Shown in pieces: positions 11,080-18,374 of a DNA stretch of 39,206 nt. A program made the position numbers and the translations under genes. Each line of letters starts with the position of its first letter. The stretch's first letter is position 1. The notes under the pieces were generated by a model. It had not been told where the DNA came from. It worked only from the letters and a program-made list of their open reading frames with translations, and searched no databases. Source of the DNA: Paracoccaceae bacterium (GTDB lineage: Bacteria; Pseudomonadota; Alphaproteobacteria; Rhodobacterales; Rhodobacteraceae); the NCBI GenBank assembly GCA_026989055.1, contig JALSKC010000077.1:1-39206 (forward strand). Direction: 5' to 3'.

Positions 11080-11268
11080 TCAGTGGGGCTTGCGGTTTTT
11101 CCCATCCTCCGGCGCAAGTGACGGTTCTCCGGGGGAGGCATCCTCCTCTTCGACGGGCAGCGCATAGGCTCCGCTCAGCCACTTCCCGAGGTCCACATCG
11201 GCGCAGCGGCGCGAACAGAAGGGGCGGTATTTCGCCACCGTATCCTTCCCGCAGATCGGGCAGCTCAT
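11080..11268 (-). CDS. yacG: Zinc-binding protein YacG (DNA gyrase inhibitor family)
   Basis: 62 residues. Members bind one zinc through four cysteines, seen here as C3, C6, C18 and C22 (CPIC...FCSRRC). E. coli YacG binds GyrB and inhibits gyrase. The acidic tail (VEEEDASPGEP) is typical. The ATG overlaps the TGA of the RNase G gene by 4 bases (ATGA). The GGGAGG that should act as ribosome site directly abuts the ATG with no spacing, so translation probably depends on coupling to RNase G. The CPIC motif falls where RNase E/G proteins usually have a zinc link (see findings). Confidence 0.9.
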   Translation of the reverse strand: MSCPICGKDTVAKYRPFCSRRCADVDLGKWLSGAYALPVEEEDASPGEPSLAPEDGKNRKPH

Positions 11269-12308
11269 CCTCCCGCAACCTCCCCGAGCGGCAGGCGCTC
11301 GCGCTTTCTGTGCAGTTCGAAATGGCCCAGCGGCGTCCAGCCGACGAGGGCCGTCTCTACCGGATCGGCGCGAAATGCGGCTCCGAGCCGCTGTTCCAGA
11401 TGGCGCCGCTCCTTCCTGGGCATGGGCGCGAAATCGATGGTGATCTGCCCCCCAAGTCCGCGGCAGCGCAACTGGCGGGGCAGCTCGCGCGCCAGCGCAA
11501 GGTTGGCCTTGAGACCGGCCGCGGGCGAGGTATCGCCGCCGGTGTTCACATCGATGGCCACCAGCGCGCGGGTGGGCTCGATGAAGGCCTCCGCCCCGCC
11601 CGCCAGCGGCACCCGCGGGCGGCACATGGCCTCCAACATCTCGTGCACCCCGTGTTCCTCGAAGGCACGGGGGCCGTCGGCCAGGAGATCGGGCTCGCCC
11701 CATTCGCGCCAGGCCAGGAAATGGGCGTCCGGCCCGTCGAGCAGAAACTCGGGCTCTGCGCCCCCGGCCTCGGCGAGGACGGCGCCGGCCAGTTGCAGCC
11801 GGGCGGCGATGTCCCGGGCGATGTCGTGCGAATTGGCTCCCTGCGCGGCCGAGCGCAGGATCAGGCCGATGCCTTCGCCCGCCTGCCCCATCGCCTCCTC
11901 GGCCAGATCATGCAGGCGCAGCCGCTCCTCTTCGCCGCGGATGCTGCGCGAGATGTTGAGCCCCGGCGCACCGGGGGTGACAATGGCATAACGGCCCTTG
12001 AACAGGATCCGCGCGGTGACCGGCACCGCCTTGCCCGGCTCGGCATGGCCCGTCACCTGGACCAGCAGCGGCTGGCCCGGACGCAGCCCCCTGGCGGCGC
12101 GCAGGAACCCCGTGCCATCGCCAAGGCGCAGCATCATGGCCCCCTGCCCCTTCATCGGCCGGTCGCAGATGGCACGGTAGATGGCACCGGGTCTCGGCGG
12201 CCCGCCCTCGGGCGGGTCGATCAGGAAATCCTCCAGCCGTCCCCCCTCGATCAGGGCGGCGGCGGCACGCCCCTCCAGCTGCCCCAGGGCGATGACGCGC
12301 CCCTTCAC
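11265..12308 (-). CDS. Short-form ribonuclease E/G
   Basis: 347 residues from a GTG at 12308 that overlaps the maf stop (GTGA) and has GGAG 7 bases upstream. It is an endoribonuclease of the RNase E/G family. The two catalytic metal-binding aspartates are seen at D253 ([10 protein letters not shown]) and D292 ([11 protein letters not shown]), with a FIEPTRA stretch just before the first. The amino end has a shortened S1-like region ([11 protein letters not shown] to VPVTARILF) followed by the GLNISRSI motif. The chain stops at [11 protein letters not shown], just where E. coli RNase E continues into its CPxC zinc link, so the zinc link and small domain are missing. Whether it acts as a maturase or a general decay enzyme is unknown. 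Confidence 0.88.
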   Translation of the reverse strand: MKGRVIALGQLEGRAAAALIEGGRLEDFLIDPPEGGPPRPGAIYRAICDRPMKGQGAMMLRLGDGTGFLRAARGLRPGQPLLVQVTGHAEPGKAVPVTARILFKGRYAIVTPGAPGLNISRSIRGEEERLRLHDLAEEAMGQAGEGIGLILRSAAQGANSHDIARDIAARLQLAGAVLAEAGGAEPEFLLDGPDAHFLAWREWGEPDLLADGPRAFEEHGVHEMLEAMCRPRVPLAGGAEAFIEPTRALVAIDVNTGGDTSPAAGLKANLALARELPRQLRCRGLGGQITIDFAPMPRKERRHLEQRLGAAFRADPVETALVGWTPLGHFELHRKRERLPLGEVAGG

Positions 12309-12883
12309 CGCTTCGCTCCGAAAACCGGATAGCCGGCCGCCTCCAGAAGATGCGCCGTTTCGGCCACCGGCAGGCCCATGACCGCCGTAAACGATCCCTG
12401 GATCCACGGGATGAAGGCCCCGGCCAGGCCCTGGATGGCGTAGCCGCCGGCCTTGCCCTGCCACTCGCCCGAGGCGAGATAGGCGTCAAGCTCGACATCC
12501 GAAAGCCGTTTCATCTTCACCGCCGTCACCACCTCGCGCTGGAGGATGCGCGCGGGCGTGCGCACCGCCACCGCGGTGATCACGCTGTGCCGCCGCCCGG
12601 ACAGGCGCAGCAGGAAGGCCGCCGCCTCGCCGGCACCCGCCGGCTTGCCCAGGATGCGCCGGCCCAGCGCCACGGTGGTATCGGCGCAAAGCACCACCTC
12701 GCCCTCGGCCGGGGCGAGGGCCTGCGCCTTTTCAAGCGCCATGCGCCGACAATAGGCGCGCGGCAGCTCTCCCTTGCGGGGGGTTTCATCGATATCGGCG
12801 GCGCGGATCTCGTCGGGCACGAGCCCCAGCTGCGCCAGCAGCTCCCTGCGGCGCGGGCTCGCGGAGCCGAGAATGAGGCGCAA
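12305..12883 (-). CDS. maf: Maf-family nucleoside triphosphate pyrophosphatase
   Basis: 192 residues. Maf proteins hydrolyse non-canonical or modified dTTP/UTP/m7GTP to the monophosphate, acting as house-cleaning enzymes. The opening [14 protein letters not shown] is the family signature, followed by [15 protein letters not shown] (catalytic Asp) and [16 protein letters not shown]. It begins only 9 bases after infA and overlaps the RNase G start by 4 bases (GTGA), so all three are one transcript. Which of the two Maf subfamilies (YhdE or YceF type) it belongs to was not settled. Confidence 0.93.
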   Translation of the reverse strand: MRLILGSASPRRRELLAQLGLVPDEIRAADIDETPRKGELPRAYCRRMALEKAQALAPAEGEVVLCADTTVALGRRILGKPAGAGEAAAFLLRLSGRRHSVITAVAVRTPARILQREVVTAVKMKRLSDVELDAYLASGEWQGKAGGYAIQGLAGAFIPWIQGSFTAVMGLPVAETAHLLEAAGYPVFGAKR

Positions 12884-12892
12884 GATCGCGCC

Positions 12893-13111
12893 TTACTTGA
12901 AACGGTAGTTGATCCGACCCTTGGTCAGATCATAGGGGGTCATCTCGACCTGAACCCGGTCGCCGGCCAGAACGCGGATGCGGTTCTTGCGCATCTTGCC
13001 TGCCGTATGCGCGATGATTTCATGGCCGTTCTCGAGCTCGACCCTGAATGTCGCATTCGGCAGGAGTTCCTTCACGACACCGGGAAATTCGAGCATTTCT
13101 TCCTTGGCCAT
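12893..13111 (-). CDS. infA: Translation initiation factor IF-1
   Basis: 72 residues ([18 protein letters not shown] to GRINYRFK), a single OB-fold S1-type domain that binds the ribosomal A site during initiation. The ATG at 13111 has GGAG 5 bases upstream; an in-frame GTG two codons earlier is too close to that site. Length and sequence are standard for the family. The 158-base gap upstream suggests it has its own promoter in addition to any read-through from murA. Confidence 0.97.
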   Translation of the reverse strand: MAKEEMLEFPGVVKELLPNATFRVELENGHEIIAHTAGKMRKNRIRVLAGDRVQVEMTPYDLTKGRINYRFK

Positions 13112-13155
13112 GATCACTCCGCTATTGACTTCCCCGCCAGAACGCGGGCGAGGCC

Positions 13156-13184
13156 TAGATGCGCCCGATGGCGATATTTTTCAA
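13156..13184 (-). promoter_or_regulatory. Possible promoter of infA
   Basis: On the minus strand, TTGAAA (13184-13179) is 17 bases from CATCTA (13161-13156) within the only AT-rich patch (13171-13200) of the gap upstream of infA. The -10 match is weak. Confidence 0.35.
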
Positions 13185-13269
13185 GCGAATATTGCCGATT
13201 CGAGGCCCTGAGCGGGCTTTCCGGCCCGCGAAAGGGGCGCATGATGCGGCAAACGGGGGGGGCGCGCCG

Positions 13270-13752
13270 TCAGGGGGAGGGTGATTCGACCTCCACGCCC
13301 TCCGGCGGGGGGCCGAATCGCTGCCGCATGCGGGCGATGATCTGATCGCGCGCCTGACGATAGGCGGCCAGCCTGTCCTCGCGACTGCGCCCGATACCGG
13401 CCGGATCCAGGATCGGCCAGTATTCCACCTCCAGGCTGTAGTAGCGCGTCAGTTCCAGCGCCTGACGCTGCGAGGCGGGCGAGAGCGCCACGATCAGGTC
13501 GAAGCCGGAAAGGTCATCGCCCCACTCCTGCATCTCCTCGAAGGAACGCGAGCGGTGGCGCGACAGCTCGATCCCCAGCTCCTGGCAGACCGCAATCGCA
13601 AAACCGTCTATTTCCAGGTCGTTGCGCACCCCGGCCGACTGCACATAGGCGGCCTGGCCGTAGAACTTCTTCATCAGCCCTTCGGCCATCGGCGAGCGGA
13701 TCGCATTGTGGTCGCAGCAGAACAGGACCGACGAGGGAAGCTCCGCCGCCAT
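13270..13752 (-). CDS. Low-molecular-weight phosphotyrosine phosphatase/ArsC-like protein
   Basis: 160 residues. The phosphate-binding loop CX5RS is at the amino end (C13 to R19-S20 in FCCDHNAIRSPMAE), as in LMW-PTP and thioredoxin-type ArsC proteins. An acidic residue in the later ILDPAG segment would be the general acid. The usual loop is CxGNxCRS; here it reads CDHNAIRS, so the second Cys is replaced, which argues against disulfide-cascade arsenate reduction and for a phosphatase. It sits 4 bases after UPF0262 in the murA-hisD cluster, a position that suggests a housekeeping role. Substrate unknown. Confidence 0.85.
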   Translation of the reverse strand: MAAELPSSVLFCCDHNAIRSPMAEGLMKKFYGQAAYVQSAGVRNDLEIDGFAIAVCQELGIELSRHRSRSFEEMQEWGDDLSGFDLIVALSPASQRQALELTRYYSLEVEYWPILDPAGIGRSREDRLAAYRQARDQIIARMRQRFGPPPEGVEVESPSP

Positions 13753-13756
13753 CCTC

Positions 13757-14236
13757 CTAACCCCCCCAGTGCAGCACGCAGATCAGCGTGAACAGGCGGC
13801 GCGCGGTGTCGATATCGATTTCGGCCTTGCCCTCCAGGCGCTCGCGCAGCACCCGGGCGCCCTCGTTGTGAATGCCGCGCCGGCCCATGTCTATGGCCTC
13901 GATCCGGCTGGGCGGCAGGCGTTTCACCGCATCGAAATAGCTTTCGCAGATCTGGAAGTAGTCCTTGACCACCTGCCGAAAGGGGCCGAGCGAAAGATGG
14001 AACTCGGCCGCCTTCTCACCCGCCTCGGTGGCGATGTCGAACACCAGCCGGCGGTCGCGGATCGAAAGGTTCAGCACATAGGGCCCCTCGGGAACGATCC
14101 GCTCGTCGCGCGGAGGCAGGACGAAGCTGTTCTCCTCCAGCAGGTCGAAGATCGCGACCCTGCGTTCCTGCTCGATTTCGGGGGTCGGCGGCGGCAGGTT
14201 GGAATCGTCGATCTCGACCCGGACCAGCCGCGACAT
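13757..14236 (-). CDS. UPF0262 family protein
   Basis: 159 residues, soluble. Recognised from the conserved core ([25 protein letters not shown]) and the block [16 protein letters not shown] that define this alphaproteobacterial family. No biochemical function is known to me. The ATG shares one base with the hisD stop (TGATG), and the phosphatase-like gene follows after 4 bases, so it is tightly coupled on both sides. The C-terminal [12 protein letters not shown] is hydrophobic but too short to be a confident membrane anchor. Confidence 0.88.
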   Translation of the reverse strand: MSRLVRVEIDDSNLPPPTPEIEQERRVAIFDLLEENSFVLPPRDERIVPEGPYVLNLSIRDRRLVFDIATEAGEKAAEFHLSLGPFRQVVKDYFQICESYFDAVKRLPPSRIEAIDMGRRGIHNEGARVLRERLEGKAEIDIDTARRLFTLICVLHWGG

Positions 14237-15546
14237 CAGCCCTGCCCCGCATTCAGCCTGTCCAGCCGCGCCCGGATGCTGAGCCCGTGCGCCTGAAGCC
14301 CTTCGGAGCGGGCGAGCCTTTCCGCCGCCGGCCCGATCGCCTGCAGCGATTCCGGCGTCATCCGCGCCAGGGTGGTGCGCTTCATGAAGTCGAGCACCGA
14401 CAGCCCCGAGGAAAACCGCGCCGAACGGGCAGTGGGCAGCACGTGGTTCGGCCCGCCGACGTAATCGCCGACCGCCTCGGGGGTGAAACCGCCCAGGAAT
14501 ATCGCCCCGGCGTGGCGGATGTTGTCGGCCAGAGGCTCCGGATACTGCACGCAGAGCTCCAGGTGCTCGGGTGCGATCCGGTCGGCCAGCGCCGCCGCCT
14601 CGCCCATGTCGCGCACCACGATCAGCGCGCCGAAGTCGCGCCAGCTCGCCGCCGCAATCTCGCGCCGTTCCAGCGTTTCGAGCCGCGCCTCGACCGCCGC
14701 CGCCACCTGCCGGGCATAGCCGGCCTCGTTCGTGATCAGGATCGCCTGGGCGCTTTCGTCGTGCTCGGCCTGGCTGAGCAGGTCGAGCGCGATCCAGTCC
14801 GGATCATTGTGCCGGTCGGCGATCACCAGAATCTCGGAAGGCCCGGCGATCATGTCGATGCCGACCTGCCCGAAGACCTGCCGCTTGGCCGCTGCCACCC
14901 AGGCATTGCCGGGGCCGGTTATCATGTCCACGCGGGGAATGGTGCCGGTACCATAGGCGAGCGCCGCGATCGCCTGGGCGCCGCCGATCCGGTAGATGGT
15001 ATCGACCCCGGAAAGCCGCGCCGCCAGCAGCACCAGCGGATTCACCTGCCCGCCGGGGGTGGGCACGCAGATCACGAGCCGCCCGACCCCTGCGACCCGC
15101 GCCGGGATCGCGTTCATCAGGACCGAGCTCGGATAGGAGGCCAGCCCCCCCGGCACATAGAGCCCGGCCGCCGCGACCGGGCTCCAGCGCCAGCCGAGCG
15201 TGGCGCCGGTTTCGTCCGTCCAGCTTGCATCCTGCGGCAGCTGGCGCTCGTGATAGGCGCGGATACGCGCCGCAGCCAGTTCCAGCGCGGCCCGCTCCTC
15301 GGCGCCGACCCGGGCGCAGGCGGATTCGATCTCCTCCTGCGAGAAGGCCAGCTCCTCCGGACTCAGGCGCAGCCTGTCGAAGCGCTCGGTCAGATCGACC
15401 AGCGCCGCATCGCCGCGCCGGCGCACTTCGGCGATGATCCCGGCCACCGCCTCGTCAACCTCGGGCGAGTCCTCGCGCTTGGCCGCCAGAAGGGCGGAGA
15501 AGCGAGGCTCGAAATCGCCGTCACGGGTGGAAAGGAACTGCGCCAT
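14236..15546 (-). CDS. hisD: Histidinol dehydrogenase
   Basis: 436 residues. It catalyses the last two steps of histidine synthesis, L-histidinol to L-histidine, using NAD+ and zinc. Landmarks include the nucleotide/substrate region [33 protein letters not shown], the family signature [23 protein letters not shown], and IAPEHLEL with its zinc/catalytic His, then [26 protein letters not shown] precedes the ATG. It is separated from DUF2948 by 97 bases and overlaps UPF0262 by one base. No other his genes are in the window, so histidine genes are scattered in this genome. Confidence 0.96.
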   Translation of the reverse strand: MAQFLSTRDGDFEPRFSALLAAKREDSPEVDEAVAGIIAEVRRRGDAALVDLTERFDRLRLSPEELAFSQEEIESACARVGAEERAALELAAARIRAYHERQLPQDASWTDETGATLGWRWSPVAAAGLYVPGGLASYPSSVLMNAIPARVAGVGRLVICVPTPGGQVNPLVLLAARLSGVDTIYRIGGAQAIAALAYGTGTIPRVDMITGPGNAWVAAAKRQVFGQVGIDMIAGPSEILVIADRHNDPDWIALDLLSQAEHDESAQAILITNEAGYARQVAAAVEARLETLERREIAAASWRDFGALIVVRDMGEAAALADRIAPEHLELCVQYPEPLADNIRHAGAIFLGGFTPEAVGDYVGGPNHVLPTARSARFSSGLSVLDFMKRTTLARMTPESLQAIGPAAERLARSEGLQAHGLSIRARLDRLNAGQG

Positions 15547-15643
15547 CTCTTACTCCTGTCATCCAAGACATAGCCGGCGCTCCTGGGGGTCTCAAGCGTT
15601 CGCGCCCCCGTCGGTTCCGGCCCTCGATCTCGGCCTCCGGCCC

Positions 15644-16108
15644 TCAACCGTGGTGCGGCCTGCGGCGCGAGGGAGCGAGATAGGGGCGGGTGACATCCTT
15701 CAGCCGGACCTCCAGCGCCTCCACCTCCAGTGCGATGTCGCCGTCGCCGGCCAGCCTCAGCAGCACCCGGCCGGTGCCGTCGGCGCCGGGCTCGAAGCCG
15801 ATCGCCAGCAGCGACAGCACCAGATCCGGGTCGTGGCGGTCGATGCCGGTGCTGGATACCTTCATCACGTCCTCGACCGCAAGCACGGAGCGCACCCGCT
15901 CGCAGCCGCGCTCCGCACGCTCGCTCACCTCCCAGCGGAAACGGTTCAAAAGCACCGCGAAGCGGCGCGCCCGGCGGTCCCAGGCCATTTCGGTGGCCGG
16001 AAAGACGGCATCCTGCACCAGCGCCGAGATCACTTTCAGATCGTCCGCATCCAGGGCCAGAAGCCGCAGCGGGCCGTCATCGGCATCTTCGAAACGCGCA
16101 TCTTCCAT
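15644..16108 (-). CDS. DUF2948 family protein
   Basis: 154 residues. The opening PLRLLALDADDLKVISALVQDAVFPATEMAWDRRARRFAVLLNRFRWE pattern, given here only in outline (about residues 13-61), is what identifies this family of unknown function. It is soluble and ends in a basic tail (SRRRPHHG). The ATG shares one base with the murA stop (TGATG), so its translation is coupled to murA. A link to cell-wall synthesis is possible from position alone. Confidence 0.88.
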   Translation of the reverse strand: MEDARFEDADDGPLRLLALDADDLKVISALVQDAVFPATEMAWDRRARRFAVLLNRFRWEVSERAERGCERVRSVLAVEDVMKVSSTGIDRHDPDLVLSLLAIGFEPGADGTGRVLLRLAGDGDIALEVEALEVRLKDVTRPYLAPSRRRPHHG

Positions 16109-17373
16109 CAGCCCGGCACCCGCTCTATGTCGGCCCCGATGGCGCGGAACTTGCGCACCACCTGCTCGTAGCCCCGATCCAGGTGATAGACCCGGCTGAC
16201 CCGGGTCTCTCCCTCGGCCGCCAGGGCGGCGAGGATCAGCGAGACCGAGGCGCGCAGATCGGTGGCCATCACCGGCGCGCCCTTCAGCCTGCTCACCCCG
16301 CGCACCGTGGCGGTGCCGCCCCGCACCTCGATGTCTGCCCCCATCCGCATCAGCTCGGGGGCATGCATGAAGCGGTTCTCGAAAACCGTTTCCTCCAGCA
16401 CGCTGGTGCCGCGGGCCGTGCACAGCAGAGCCATCATCTGCGCCTGCAGATCGGTCGGAAACCCGGGGTAGACTCCGGTGCGCACGTCAACCGCCCGCAC
16501 CGGCCCGTCGCCACGCGCCACCCGCAGCCCCGCGCCCGTCTCGCTGATCGAGACCCCGGCCTCGTCGAGCTTCTCGCAGAAGGCCCGCAGCAGATCGACC
16601 CGCCCGCCCGGAAACTCGACCGCACCGCCGGCGATCGCCGGGGCCAGCATGTAGGTGCCTAGCTCGATCCGGTCGCTCACCACCGGGTGGGTCGCGCCAT
16701 GCAGGCGCTCCACCCCGTCGATGGTGATCGTTCCGCTTCCCTCGCCCTCGATCCGCGCCCCCATGCTGCGCAGGCAGCGGGCCAGGTCGACGATTTCCGG
16801 CTCGCGCGCGGCGTTGGAGATCACGGTCGTGCCGCGGGCCAGCACTGCGGCCATCAGGATGTTCTCCGTCGCCCCGACCGACGCGAAACGCAGCGTCAGC
16901 TGCGCGCCCCGCAGCCCCTTCGGCGCCCGGGCGTGCAGGTAGCCGTCGCGCAGTTCGATCTCGGCCCCCAGCGCCTGCAGCCCGGCAACGTGGATGTCCA
17001 TCGGCCGCGCCCCGATCGCGCAGCCGCCGGGCAGCGAAACCTCGGCCCGGCCGTGCCTGGCCAGCAGCGGCCCGAGCACCAGATTCGAGGCCCGCATCCT
17101 GCGCACGATCTCGTAATCGGCCCGCGGGTTGTCGGCCCCGAGGCCGGAGAGGACCAGCACCCGCCCCTCCTGCAGCTCGGAAACCTCGGCCCCCAGCGAC
17201 TGCAGCAGCCGCGTCATCGTCGCGATGTCGGACAGGCGCGGCACGTTGGTCAGCGTGAGCGGTTCGTCGGTCAGCAGCGTTGCCGGCATCAGGGCCAGGC
17301 AGGCGTTCTTCGCCCCGGCGATCGGCACCCTGCCGCTGAGGGGGCCACCGCCCCTGACGATGATCGAATCCAT
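16108..17373 (-). CDS. murA: UDP-N-acetylglucosamine 1-carboxyvinyltransferase MurA
   Basis: 421 residues. It transfers enolpyruvate from PEP to UDP-GlcNAc, the first committed step of peptidoglycan synthesis, in the cytoplasm. K22 ([11 protein letters not shown]) and the catalytic Cys at 118 ([15 protein letters not shown]) are in place; the Cys is the residue fosfomycin modifies. RPx[13 protein letters not shown] and TDLRASVSL are further family blocks. The ATG at 17373 overlaps by one base the TGA of a 51-residue ORF upstream, and its own TGA overlaps the DUF2948 start by one base. Confidence 0.97.
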   Translation of the reverse strand: MDSIIVRGGGPLSGRVPIAGAKNACLALMPATLLTDEPLTLTNVPRLSDIATMTRLLQSLGAEVSELQEGRVLVLSGLGADNPRADYEIVRRMRASNLVLGPLLARHGRAEVSLPGGCAIGARPMDIHVAGLQALGAEIELRDGYLHARAPKGLRGAQLTLRFASVGATENILMAAVLARGTTVISNAAREPEIVDLARCLRSMGARIEGEGSGTITIDGVERLHGATHPVVSDRIELGTYMLAPAIAGGAVEFPGGRVDLLRAFCEKLDEAGVSISETGAGLRVARGDGPVRAVDVRTGVYPGFPTDLQAQMMALLCTARGTSVLEETVFENRFMHAPELMRMGADIEVRGGTATVRGVSRLKGAPVMATDLRASVSLILAALAAEGETRVSRVYHLDRGYEQVVRKFRAIGADIERVPG

Positions 17374-17528
17374 CAGCCGTCCCGGCCCTTTCCGGCGCCG
17401 GAATCTCGGCGCGCGCGCAGCTGGGCCTTGCGGCGGGCGATATTCGCCTTGAGAGCCGACTTGAGCCGCTCCCGGCGCGCCTCCGCCGCAGCCGTCCGGC
17501 CCGCGGTTCCTGCGGATTTCCTGTCCAT
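17373..17528 (-). CDS. Small basic ORF upstream of murA
   Basis: 51 residues, strongly basic and helical (Lys/Arg/Ala-rich, e.g. [21 protein letters not shown]). No domain is recognised. Its TGA shares the A with the murA ATG (TGATG), which is the same coupling seen between all following genes and the main argument that it is translated. The upstream ribosome site is weak (AGAG). A promoter candidate ends so close to the ATG that the message may be leaderless. It could encode a peptide or act as a leader that sets murA translation. Confidence 0.62.
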   Translation of the reverse strand: MDRKSAGTAGRTAAAEARRERLKSALKANIARRKAQLRARRDSGAGKGRDG

Positions 17529-17535
17529 GCGCACT

Positions 17536-17563
17536 CTGTAGCGCAGGGGGCGGACGGGGTCCA
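17536..17563 (-). promoter_or_regulatory. Possible promoter of the murA cluster
   Basis: On the minus strand, TGGACC (17563-17558) and CTACAG (17541-17536) are 16 bases apart in the short divergent gap to tRNA-Thr. Transcription would begin at about 17529, immediately before the small ORF's ATG at 17528. Confidence 0.45.
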
Positions 17564-17571
17564 GTTTGCGC

Positions 17572-17598
17572 TTGCCACCGAGCCTGTTTGCGTCTAAT
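17572..17598 (+). promoter_or_regulatory. Promoter of tRNA-Thr
   Basis: TTGCCA (17572-17577) and TCTAAT (17593-17598) are separated by 15 bases, a little short. TCTAAT matches the -10 consensus at five of six positions and lies 19 bases before the tRNA. Confidence 0.55.
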
Positions 17599-17616
17599 CA
17601 GCCGCCCACGGTCGGG

Positions 17617-17691
17617 GCTGCTGTAGCTCAGTGGTAGAGCGCACCCTTGGTAAGGGTGAGGTCGGGAGTTCAATCCTCCCCAGCAGCACCA
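17617..17691 (+). tRNA. tRNA-Thr (GGT)
   Basis: Acceptor stem GCTGCTG/CAGCAGC, D-arm TAGCTCAGTGGTAGAGC, anticodon stem ACCCTT/AAGGGT around a TTGGTAA loop (anticodon GGT), T-arm with AGTTCAATCCT, discriminator A and encoded CCA at 17689-17691. It is 75 bases in length. Confidence 0.97.
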
Positions 17692-17919
17692 TTTCTCCCC
17701 GTTCCGCCGCTTTCCCTCTCCGCAGGGCAGCTTTCCGCCGCCCGCGCTCCATCGCCGCCCGCCCCGAATTCCGGCGCCCCCGGCACACCGCCGCCAGGCA
17801 GGCAGCACCGGCAGAACGGAAGAACGGGAACGGCAGGAAAACCGCGGCGAGGCGGAGGCGGCAGTTTCATTCACGCGCCGGATTCACGCACCCGGGCGGG
17901 CCGGATGCTCAGGCCGGAC

Positions 17920-17979
17920 GTTCGGGCCGAAAGTGTTCGGGCGGAGAGTGTTCAGGCCGAGAGCGTTCAGGCGGAGAGC
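17920..17979. repeat. Four tandem 15-bp repeats (two 30-bp double units)
   Basis: Units start at 17920, 17935, 17950 and 17965, each of the form GTTC(G/A)GGC(C/G)GA(A/G)AG(T/C). The sequence alternates GCCGA and GCGGA, so the array looks like a 30-bp pair that was duplicated. A partial, diverged unit (GCTCAGGCCGGAC) precedes it. The last unit contains the stop codon of the small membrane protein gene and encodes its final residues. Confidence 0.85.
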
Positions 17980-18194
17980 GCCCCGCCGGGCTCCTTTGCC
18001 GCTGCGGCCCAGGCAGCCCTGTCGGCACGCGCCTCGCCGATGCGCCAGACGATCAGGATCACGGCCAGGGCACCGAAACTGCCGGTGACGGAATAGAGGG
18101 CAAGCGCCAGCAGCAGCGAAGCGCCGTGCCAGAGCGCCACCCCGGCGCCCAGCGCGCCGAAGACGATTCCGGCTATCAGGAACACAACCGCCAT
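17967..18194 (-). CDS. Small two-helix membrane protein
   Basis: 75 residues with two hydrophobic segments, FLIAGIVFGALGAGVALW (about 5-22) and LLALALYSVTGSFGALAVILIV (about 28-49), joined by a short loop and followed by a charged, Ala-rich cytoplasmic tail. GGGGAAG lies about 9 bases before the ATG. No family is recognised. An open frame extends upstream of the ATG, but its sequence is low-complexity and lacks a start with a ribosome site. The 3' end runs into a 15-bp tandem repeat array. Confidence 0.6.
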   Translation of the reverse strand: MAVVFLIAGIVFGALGAGVALWHGASLLLALALYSVTGSFGALAVILIVWRIGEARADRAAWAAAAKEPGGALSA

Positions 18195-18374
18195 GATTCG
18201 TCGCTTCCCCGTTGTCCGCGCGCCTGTCCGCGCATCCCTCCCGTCGGAGTCCAGCAGGGAAATGGGGCACAAATGCGGCGAAGGCGGGCCGCAAAGGCGG
18301 CAATCCGCCCCCGGCAGCGGCATTGCGCCGCTCCGGCGGGGCGGGCGGCCGCGGTTCGCTTGCCCGTGCCCGGG

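Noticed and set aside
17920-17979. Tandem repeats considered as a CRISPR array.
   Set aside because: Units are directly adjacent with no spacers, and no cas genes are present.
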